Part shown: in pieces, positions 35,455-45,991 of the stretch
Layout: each line of letters starts with the position of its first letter
Position numbering within the stretch: position 1 is the first letter of the stretch
Origin: Pseudisothecium myosuroides
Lineage: Eukaryota > Streptophyta > Bryopsida > Hypnales > Lembophyllaceae
Reading direction: 5' to 3'
DNA: 64,000 bases
NCBI GenBank assembly: GCA_951799445.1
Contig: OX637292.1
Span: 809,296-873,295 of the forward strand
Translations under genes and position numbers: made by a program
Notes under the pieces: model-generated
The model's database searches: none
Seen by the model: the letters and a program-made list of their open reading frames with translations, nothing else
What the model was told of the DNA's origin: nothing

Positions 35455-35600
35455 TTTCCTCCCTAAACCCTAAAACCCTAAAACCGCAACTAGATGGAGA
35501 GTTCAGATGCCCATCGTGAGCCCAAAATTGGGAGAATCCTAAACCCAGACCTTACTAGAATCCTAAAACTAAACCCTAAACCCTAAACGGCATCGATATG
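35455..35600. repeat. Interstitial telomere-type repeat cluster
   Basis: Imperfect CCCTAAA units (CCCTAAACCCTAAAACCCTAAAA and ACCCTAAACCCTAAA) in a non-terminal place. The plant telomere unit is TTTAGGG. Confidence 0.75.
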
Positions 35601-35874
35601 TACAAATCCTAAACCCCAATATTGATAATGCAAGGACACGATTGAGTTGACCCTAAATCCTAAACTGCTTGCCAAACTTTGGCAAAGCTTTAGTTTACGA
35701 AGTTCCTAAATCCTCAGTGAAGACATGATATTGATAAGGCGATGAGGATGCACATCACCCTAAAACTCTATTTACAGATTTCAAAAGCACAATTGAGACA
35801 TATTTATCACTGTAAACCCCTAAAACCTTGGGCCCTTAAACCTTGAATCAAAGATTGGACTTGTGTATCAAAGG

Positions 35875-36150
35875 TACTTTGTTTCAATGCATTTGCATAG
35901 GAATTCTATGAGTTTTATTCATCCTAGGACTTAAAGTACAGCCCATGAATAACCAACTGTTTTTATCTTGTTTTTAATGAAAAAAATCAAAACCTAGCCT
36001 AATATTCTCGTGACTTCTAATACGTAGAGATATTTCCAACTTGTAGGTACTTTGTTTCAATGCATTTGCATCGGAATTCTATGAGTTTTATTCATTCTAG
36101 GACTTAAAGTACAGCCCATGAGTAACCAACTATGTTTATTTTGTTTTCAA
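35875..36150. repeat. Direct duplication, period 173 bp
   Basis: TACTTTGTTTCAATGCATTTGCAT... recurs at 35875 and 36048, each followed by about 90 similar bases; a third, weaker copy is at about 36815-36920. Confidence 0.75.
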
Positions 36151-37230
36151 TTACAAAAATGAAAGATTAGCCTCGGGGGATGCACTTAGAGTTTTATACA
36201 CATCATGTGCGATCAAGACCTACAACCTCTATTTTATGTCCTAAAATTTAAATAAAAAGAAAAGAACAAAATATGAGTAGATTTTCCTACTTTTAAAGTT
36301 TATGTTTTGAATTATTGAGATTTTTTCTTGTTAATGATAATTAGTTATAAATTTTTGAAGTAAAAAGATACACTGTAAAGCTAAAAATAACTTTCACACC
36401 CCTATTTTATATATTAAAAAAATGTCTAAATTTTTACTTTTATATCCTAAAAATTAGCTTCTTATTCAAAATTTATTTTTCTTGAATATTTGATGCAGTA
36501 GTCCTCTAAATGTGATCTCTATAAGTATTTGAGTTGAAAAACATGCCAATTTAGTTCGTTTTTCAACCTCTTCTAAAAAACATATGACATGTTATTTTAG
36601 ATGAAAGTTTTTGGCAATAGAAGCCTATAGACATTATTAAACAAAGCTTAAAATTATAGGTTGAAATTATAGTTTATAAAAAAAGTATTAGGAAGTTGTA
36701 AATTTCACTTGATCGCACGTTACCAATTAACCTTGTATGTAGTGCACCCCCCAGGAGATTAGCCCAATATATATTTGTAGATTCAAATACTTTGGGAAAT
36801 TTACAACTTGTAGGTGTTTCATTTCCATGCATTTGCTAGGATTTCTACGACTTCTGTTCATTTGAACATTTACCCTACAACCCATAAATAATCGACTGTT
36901 TTTATCTTGTTTTGGATTACAAAAATTAAAAATGAGTCCAATATTTTGTAGATTCTTAACCCTTGTGATATTTACAACTTGTTTAAGCTCAACTTATTTA
37001 AGTGCTTTATTATGTCTTCTTACAATTAAATTTGATTATGGCTATACTGCCCAAAGGTCAACGAAATCAACCCTTAATTCTCCACTATTTTTGTTTGAGT
37101 GAACCCTAAACCCTGAACCCTAGGTTCATTTTATACATCCATGTTCCCTTGTATTCCGCGATTTTTAATTCACCCTCAAGCGTATTAAGTCAATTGGAAT
37201 GGATGCAAAAATCACCTTGATCCTAGAAAT

Positions 37231-37690
37231 CTCCCTTCTCCATGCAAAAGCATATTCGTAGGCTCCTCCTGATTTGATCCCATTAAATTTCTATTTTTAG
37301 CTTTGAAGTAAGGACACCATCTCGAAGATGCTTCCAAGCTCTTTCCAAAAATGCCTTATACCCTTTGACCCTATTTTAAAAATAGCGGCAATTGACGGAT
37401 GAAATTTGTCCCATTCAAACTTCATCTGCTCCTAACTCATGCATAGAATGTCCAATCACAAAGTGCCACGTCATTTTAGAATCCCGTGGAGAAGACCTAG
37501 AATGCCATACCTTTGGATTTCAATCGCCCTTCTCCATGCAAAAGCATATTTGTAGGCTCCTCGTGATTTGACCCCATTAAATTTCTATTTTTAGCGATAG
37601 GTAAGAACACCATCTGAAAGATGCTTCCAAGCCCTTTCCGAAAATGGATTTCATTTTTTGACCCTATTCTTAGAATAGCGGCAATTGACG
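37231..37690. repeat. Direct duplication, period 294 bp
   Basis: CCCTTCTCCATGCAAAAGCA and the following roughly 170 bases recur near 37231 and 37525, including ATGCTTCCAAG and the segment around AATAGCGGCAATTGACGG. Confidence 0.75.
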
Positions 37691-40625
37691 GATGAAGTTT
37701 GCACCAACCAAACTTCATCCGCTCCTAACTCATGCATACAAGGTCGTATCAACAAGTGTGATACCAATTTGGAACACCCATTAATAGACCTACAACATTG
37801 TTTCAGGTCAAAACTGCTAAATCAATTCCCTCCAAAAAGTCAACTCCACGGGTTTTGAAAGTCAAATAGGCCAAAAAAAGCCCACTCTAATGGATTTTTA
37901 TTACTCCATTGTGTTCACAACCCTTGAAAATGGGGGGGTAGGTACCTTCTAATCTCTCCAATTCCTCACCCTCACAAAAATAGCAACCCTAAATGACCCT
38001 TTTGAAACGCTCACTGTGTTCAACCCTAAACTTTTTTGGAGAAACCAATACCACCATTGGATTCACAACACCCACAAATAAGGGGGTAGGCGTAATTCAA
38101 ACTTCAAAATGCCATCCCATCAAGGAAGTCAACTCGCCCCCAAAAAGTCCAACTTCAATCGTGATACTTTAATGGTGTTTTTTTGCACCATTGGAAGCAC
38201 AGTATATGATAATGGGGGGTAGGCCAAAATTTAGCCTTAAAAAAGTTTGTCAAAAAATTAGGGACACCCTTGAAACCCTTCGACGCAAAACCCTTAAACC
38301 GCACACTTCTTCTCAATTCCATCGGTTTGCGCCTATCTTGATTAGCCAAACTTGCCAAAACCAACCAAACCCCCTAAACCTAGCAACTCCTTCTTCACCT
38401 AAAAACCCCAAGCCCAAAACCCATGGCCTTGCTCAGTAGCCACCTCTTGCTCAATGGCCACCTCCATGGTGAATTCCACTCAAAAAGCGTGGCGTAGCGC
38501 GAAGTCCAACGAGTGCTAGAGGGAGTCAGGTCTTCAGTGTTGCAGAGGCATGGTGTATCCCAGAGTCGGACGTGCATTCCGCCTATACAAGGACAAGTCT
38601 GCAACAGCCCGCACGCGCCCGGTCAGGGTGTATTTCCGCCCTTCGACGTGCATTCCCGAAGGGAAAGGTACACCGGTGTATCCCGCCGTGTTAAAAAGTG
38701 TACCGGTGTACCCCAAAGTGCACCGCATTCCAGTCACTGCGATCTATAGGAATCTTCCGCATACGGAAGAATCTTGAAAAATAGATTTTGCTGTTGACCT
38801 TCCGATATGGTTCCAACCCTAGATCACAATCCGGTGGCCATAGATTCCTCTACTAGTCTGTCTTAAGAAAGTGACACATGCATGCTAACAATTGGGGTTT
38901 CTACTATTTTGTCAATGGAATGGAAAAATTGAAACTTCTCTCATGGAATCTGTCTAAGAATTTTTTTGGATTCTCCTCAGACCAATTTAGCCAAGCATGG
39001 TCACATGCATAGCAATCTAGGCTATTTTAGGTAAAAAAATCCTCAAACCTGTTAACCCCACTACTTCCACGGTTCTAATCTATTCACAAGTGGGTTTAGG
39101 GCTGTTCTAAAAATAAAAGGCTATTTAGGACCAAAGGGCATATTGGCATGTAACATACCCATTTTGATTTTACACTCCTTTTATGGCTTTTTGTATATAA
39201 TTATAACTTAAATTGTAGAATTTAAAGAAAAAAAAAACTATGAGTCCCAAGTGACGAACTGGGAGCTCACACCTTGGGTGATGTGGCTTCAAAGAAGTTC
39301 AGCTTTAGGGTGAAGCAAAATGGACTTCTAGATGTCAACATAACACACAGGCTTGAAGGTTTCAACACGATAGTACAAGTCCTACCACCCTAGAATTTTG
39401 AAATAGTAGCTCTTAGTTGCTAGTTAGGACTTAGCACAACTACTACTATACATACAAGGTGGTGTTTAAAAGGATATTGCATTAAAAAAGTACATATATG
39501 GAAAACACAACCATAATAGAAACTATTGTAGGGGCTGGATTTTGGTTGTTTGAACATTGTTTTTTTGCACATAATACATGCCTATTTTCTACCTACTACT
39601 TGTTCCAAATTGTGTTGCCATTCAATTACATGTGACCATTTGTATTAGCTCATATTTTGTTTTTAATGGAGATAATAAGAAGGTTGCTAGTGCATTGCTT
39701 GGATTATGACTTACGTGGTGGTAGTCATTAAAGGTGTTGCTAATACAAGATGATGTTACCATTGCTCTAATTATGCCAGTCATTGCAACTGTGAAAGACT
39801 TCAAATCATGGAAAATGTGAAATAGTTACAATGAAAAAAAATGTCAATTTTCATTATTCAAAATGTTCACCATGGTGAAATTCAATGAGTAGTATATAGA
39901 TATTTCTTGCTTGGCAAATTCCAACTTTAGTAGTAATCAGTGATATCGACCCTCTCTATTGACACATTTTGTAATTGGACATTCTCAATGTATCTTGAGA
40001 ATTTGACATGTGTATACATTTGATTTAACAAGTTCCACATGTGAAGTTGTAAATACATGCGACTTCATTTAGAAGCCCATTTCTCTTCAAAAACAATGTC
40101 ATTTGAGAGGGTCAAGTGTATTGTTAGATCTAGTTTAAGCTACATAAATTTATCCAATTAGGAAAGGCACAATATTAGTGTCTTTGCAAGAATAGAATAG
40201 GTTATAGATTTGCTAACTTATTATTTTTATTCTTTAGAACAAAAATACTAAAGGTTATAAATTTGTTAGACACTAGGGTGATTGCATGAAACACTTGTAC
40301 TATTTTCTGTCACACGTCGCGTGCTGATTAGTTTTTTGGCTATAATTCTTGGGTTTTGACTCCAAATGATTCAAAATTCATAGACAAGGTACTGATGACT
40401 ACTATACACCTTGTCTATTTTTTTTGGAATTTAAAAAAATATTTTACTATTTAATAATAGCCCCCGATATTATGTCACAAATGCCAATTTGGAGGTTTTT
40501 AGTACTATTTTGTACCCATAAAAACGAATTTGGAGCTGAAATTTGGTAGAGATGGTCTTCTAGTAGACTTGTAGCTATTGTCCAAAGGAATTCTAAAAAT
40601 ACTTAATTTTGTGTGGTGTAGAAGT

Positions 40626-43600
40626 TGTCGCAATGTGAATTTTTGGTTTTTTGTAAGTTATCTAAATTTTGGAACGGAAACCGTGATCTGGAATCCGGAT
40701 TCGAGCAAGAGGTAACAGGAAACCGGAAATTAGTTACGGAACGGAATATGTGACAATCCGGATTCGATCTGAATCTAAACCGGATTAGAGTTGGAACGGA
40801 TTGGGTCAGGAACGGATTTGGTCATGATGACAGATCAGACTATATATAGGTTGACCAATCCAGTGGCCACTCTTTTTCAATCTTTGTTTGCGGAAATCTC
40901 GCTCCAGCTTGTACTTAGCTTCTCTTCCCAACGCTTTGCCTTCTTGTTTTGTGTTTGTGTTTGTGGGTGCGTGGTAGTGTGTTAGAGCGCGCAGCGCTTT
41001 AGCGTGTGTTGCAGGTTTAGAGGTATTCCGGTTGAGATCGGAAGAGCAAAGGTGAGAAATGACACGTGCGGCTAGGAGAGGGAAAGGTAGCCTCAGTGAG
41101 AATCCGGTTTAGCACAGCTCGTGTCCATGCCTCAACTCCGCAAGAGTAGAGCAAGGTCGTCCAGTTCCTCCGCAGTAGAAGTGAAACTCCGGAAGGTGTG
41201 TCCAATCATTCCAGCAGACGAGAAGGAAAAGGATAACCTGATAGAGGATCTCGCCAAGATGGGTTGCGGAGGGCTAATCGATAAACCCTGGGGATTTAGG
41301 GAGGAACGGATGATTCGAGAATTGTTGGGAAAACTCTCGAATCAGTTCGACAAAACCATCCGCGGAATTCCGGGCAGTTGGACGGAAGAAATGTGGAAGG
41401 CCGTGTACGAATTCCGGTCCGGAGGTCGAGGGATGGCCTCCTCGAAGGAAGGTTACACTCGGGGGAAGTTCCGGAGCGCCGTGGACTCGAAGGACGGGCA
41501 TGCGATCGCAGATTGCTTGGACGACCGGCATCGGAACCTTCTACAGTTCCTGATTCCGATCATCCACCCGGAGAAGCCGACGAGGGTGACCATCGCCATC
41601 GGAAACCTCATTTTTGGAGCCCTGAGCGGGGAACGGAAAGTAGACTGGGCCAGGATCTTTTCTGATCTGGTCAACCGTCTAATTCCGAAGATCGGAGGAA
41701 GTAGACCGACTCCGTTGAGTCCCTACCTCTTCCATCTTTACAAGCACAATCAACTCCTCACGGATACGGAGGAGGAGTGGAAGACTCACGAGTCACTCCT
41801 GAAGTATGGAGAATTGGAATCGGAAGATGAGCAGGAGGAAGCATCCGGTTCCGAGGAGGAAGAAGAAAAAGAGGAGGAGCAATTCCGGCCGCAGCACAAG
41901 CGGCAGAAGACAACGCCTCCTCACCGGAGAGGAACCCCAACCTCTCCGGGTGAGACCTCTAACCCTGGGAAGAAACTGATTTCTGAAGAACCGGGTCCTT
42001 CCAGATCGGATCCGACGGATCCGTTCAACCGGCTGATCAACATCCTGAGCGATGTACGAGCAGATTGGACGGTAAAGAAGCTGATTCTGAATCAGATCAG
42101 CGAGCTGGTGGGAGCACCAGCAGACAGCAACCTTGCAGGAGTGGTTGCAGATTTCATCTCCAGCTCGGATAAGATCCGGAAGCAAGAAGCGGAGATAAGA
42201 CTCCTCTAGGAGGAGAATGAGTCGTTGAAGACGGAACTGTTGCTCCTCAAGGAGGACATGGCTACCACCCGGGAGATGGCAGAGGCTACCCGGAAAGTAG
42301 CCGAGGACGTGAAGGCCACTTTTGGGATAACCGGAGAGGCCGTCACCAAGTCAAAGCTGTTTGACGAGGGAGTCCTCAAGGAGAAGAAAATATCCGGAAC
42401 CAAGGTGGTCCGGATTTTGACGGACTACTCCGAGAAGGTGGAGTTAGTCATGATGGAAGCGCGAGAGGCTGCAAACCGGATGGAGGAGAGCAGTAGGAAG
42501 CTGAACGGAGTGACGCTGTCACGATCGTTCCATCTGTCCGACCTTTCAATGCCCGGATCTTTTCCCAACGTGGGCATTCAGACGGAAGGAAAGGAAGGAA
42601 CTCCCCAGTCAAAGAAGAGTGGGAGGAAGCTCGCGCACACCATCAATTTGGATTCGTCACCAGATCTCCCAGAACGTGAAACCGGGGAGCGGAACCGGAA
42701 CTTGACGGACGTCTTCGAGCAGCTGGGAACGGAACCACCTAGAAGTCCCACACTGAACCCGGGGAAGGATCAAAGTATGGATCTAACCCCAGATCAGGGT
42801 GAGGATCAAGATCAGAGCGTGGACCAAGGCAAAGACCAAGTCATGGACGAAGGAACGGATCAAGGAGTAGATCCGGTTATGATAGGGTAGTTAGGATTTT
42901 AGTTGTAAATATTTGGTAGTTAGGACCGGACCGGATTTGGTCCGGTATGCCTGGTCTGGATCGGATGTTTTCCGGTCTGGCCGGCTCGGCGGGGACCGAA
43001 AGTTCCGCGCGGACTTTCCGGGCCGCTTTTTGTTGATTTTTGAGTTTTAAAGTGTATATTAGTCAGTCTCTGCGAAGGAGACTGAGAGTCTTATCCCCTG
43101 AGTTTTTGTGCATTCTCTATTGATTTCTTGTTGTACGTCTCTCCCGCGCGTGGCAGAGCTGTTTTGGTGAGGAGTTAGGAAGATGTATGCAGATTCTGGA
43201 GAGATTTCTCCCCTTAGTGTGTTTGTTTTGCTCTTATTTGCATGTGAGTGGGTATTCTAAGTGTTGGGAGCGGATTCCAGTGCCTCAGCACCTCTACAGT
43301 TCAAGATTCCGGGCGAGAAAGCCGTTGTTAGGCTAGGCGAATAGGGAAGGAGTCCTTAGTTGCGCTAGAACTCCTGGATAAGAAATCTAGTTGAGTGTCC
43401 GATCTCCCGTGAGGTCTCGCTGCCCTAGTTGGTAAACGGAAGAACTGTAGTTGATGTTGGAACGGACGGGTTTGCTTGTAACCACCTAACTTTGCACGGA
43501 GGGAACTTGGCATCAAGGTCGTTGTAGTGTGAGAGGATCGTACGGAGGGTCTTTGTGTGACCTGCAAACCGGATCGTTGTCCGGGTGGCTGTGAGAGATC

Positions 43601-44090
43601 AAACCGGATCCGCGCTAGTGTAGGAAGTAGTGGATTAGAAAAGTGGGTCTTCAGCCACTATAAGTCACGGAAGGAGTGGCGGGCCTGCCACTCTCAAAAG
43701 CAAGCGGCGAACCCTCTGATGGTGAAACAGAGGCTAAACTAAAATGGAGTGTAGTGAGAATACGTGTGAGAGGACCGGATCGGATTGGTCCAGAGGAGTT
43801 CTAGGATCTGAAGTAGAAGGATCCTGGGTTGTGGTAGTTTTACAGGACCGAATAGCTTGACAGGCCGGAAGAGATAGAAAGAGGTCTGGTCGTTGTTTTC
43901 GGTGTGTTATTGTTTCTAGTTTTAGATCTAGGACCGGAAAGTAGAAATTGGAGACTGGCTGAGCTTAAGTTGGGAATAGAGCTAAACACTTCACAGAATC
44001 TCGTGGGTTCGATCTTTAGAGTCATTTTGTTATGCTTTAGAGTGGTTTTTGGGAGTATAACAGGGAATTCACTTACTCTGTGCTGCGACA
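40626..44090 (+). mobile_element. Solo LTR of the same family
   Basis: 3,465 bp from TGTCGCAATG to TGCGACA, flanked by perfect GAAGT target copies (40621-40625 and 44091-44095). No internal region. Contains the TATA box 40841-40848, the AGATCGGAAGAGC word (41035-41047) and an LTR ORF with one TAG. Confidence 0.95.
41127..42890 (+). pseudogene. LTR ORF, solo LTR copy, one TAG
   Basis: Same protein as the intact copy, one codon shorter after the TDTEE motif. TAG at 42207-42209 lies where the intact copy has CAG (Gln) at the start of the coiled coil. Frame otherwise continuous to TAG 42888-42890. Confidence 0.85.
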
Positions 44091-44095
44091 GAAGT

Positions 44096-45991
44096 CCACA
44101 AATTGAGTTCCTTTCTATTAGCATTTTGAAGCATGTAAAAAGTTATTTTGGTGATTTTTTTGGTGAATGACCATTTCTATAGAGTTGCCACAAATGGCCA
44201 ATTTTTATTTTTTTAATTTAATTTTTTTCCTATTTTCTACTAATTAAAACATCAAAGTATGTATTTTCTTAAGATTTCGCATTTTTCTAGTTCTCCTACT
44301 TAGAGAATTTTTTAATGAATTTCCTTTGGTGGTTACCTTCATCTTAAAGGTGCATACATTGGCCATATTTTTTAATTTTTTTAAAAATTGATTTTCTAGT
44401 TTTAAAGTATTCCAGAAAAAATCATGAGTACTATTGCAGAACGCAACAAATAGTACAGGTGTTTCGTGCAATCACCCACTATCCCAACAACAATAGATTG
44501 AAGAGGTTACAGATTTGCTAAGCACTAATTTGATTCTGTGAAAATTAATAGAACACACTAAAGACTTCAATCTAAACTAATTTAAGTATATTACAAATAG
44601 TGCGTCATTTGTAAATTAGTGTCACATACTAATAGGATAAATTATTGATGTAGCAAACTAATTATAATTCCTAAAAGTGGATCACTTATCACATCGGAAA
44701 AGCCTAAAACTCATACAAAATCACTCAACAAATGGCTTCAAAACTAGAGTATAAATAAAACACCTATGGCAACAAAGACCATTCAAACCAATAAACATAT
44801 AGAAGAACAAGAAATGGAGGAAAAAACAATATCATATAAACAATCCTGAATTATAGTAAAAGTACATTTTTGAACAAAAATTGTTTATTATTCTTGAATT
44901 TATAATGACACCGATATACATCACACACACTTGAATCACCTAGCTTCACATTAACCCCTAAAGATCCGTTGTCCCTTTAAGGGACAATGGAAAGTTTAGG
45001 TTGGTATCATAGAAGTCATTTTAGAATGGATGTTTGTGAAATTTTGAAATAAGATGTAGACTTACATAAACTTCATCAAAATACATATATATTTTTTTAT
45101 CAGGTGCCCAAATTAAAAGTTACATTGCTTGAAGTTTCTTGGATAAAAGAGACAACTTTGAGCTGTTGAAAAAAACTCATTTGTTTCTAAAATTTGGCAT
45201 GTATATAACTACCATGATATAATAGGCAATGGCAAGAAAAACACTATGTGTAGTGCAAAAATCTCATTCCATGAGAAGTTAGTAAAGATTTCTAACCCTA
45301 TCGAACAAGGTCCAAAAAAATCATTTTTTTCTATAAGCTTGCAATCTATACAATCAAATGGGTTGAAATTTTCCACATTCCCATAGTAGTTGTCTAATAC
45401 ACTTTCATACAAGTAAATTTAAAAAAGAACACTTTTTTTATTGTATTTTCTCTCAATGTACTTAAACATGACAGTTTTTGACAATTTATTAGATGTACTC
45501 TCGGTCCTGTAGGGATTAACTTCCAAAATTGACACCAAGGCAAGGATCAAAAATCAAATTACCTGATTATAAGCACAATAGCTAAAGCAACCAAAGTAAA
45601 TTCGCTTTTGGAAAAAAATAAAAGCTTACATGGTCTTCTTGAAGGAAGGACTTCAAAATAATCAATTGATATTTCCATGTGAAGAGTCTTCTCAATAAAG
45701 AATACTTAAATTTTGATGTTGCCAACAGAAGGATGTAAGGTGAATGGCAGTGCTACAATCATTTCTATAGCTAAATTTGCCAACCTTTGATTTTATATTC
45801 TTCACAAAAACAATAGGTGAAGAAAATGCAAGAGGTGACAGCCTCTATGAACATGATCCTGGAGTCATTTCCAACCAATGCAATAGTTTTCAATCAATGA
45901 TCAACACCATAATATATTCACAGATGATGGCAAATTCCAACGAAGAGCTCCAAACAACATAGGCTACAATTGGTCAAGATTGCCAACCTCG
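44096..45991. other. AT-rich intergenic region
   Basis: No supported gene. A 9-bp perfect inverted repeat (TTGTCCCTT/AAGGGACAA, 1-base loop) lies at 44969-44987. Confidence 0.5.

Larger units (their letters stand above)
34918..40620. other. AT-rich intergenic region without a supported gene
   Basis: Holds interstitial telomere words (35455-35600), GATATC/ATCGATAT-rich sequence (35110-35350), direct repeats at 35875/36048 and 37231/37525, and a short GC-richer island at 38470-38760 containing the palindrome TACACCGGTGTA. No ORF here has recognisable protein features. Confidence 0.5.

Noticed and set aside
5524..38750. 15-mer ACTGCGATCTATAGG shared at 5524 and 38736
   Set aside because: A short exact match at two composition boundaries; flanks align too poorly to define a repeat.
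44966..44990. Inverted repeat as terminator or small RNA hairpin
   Set aside because: Nine base pairs with a 1-base loop in AT-rich DNA and no adjacent gene; could be chance.
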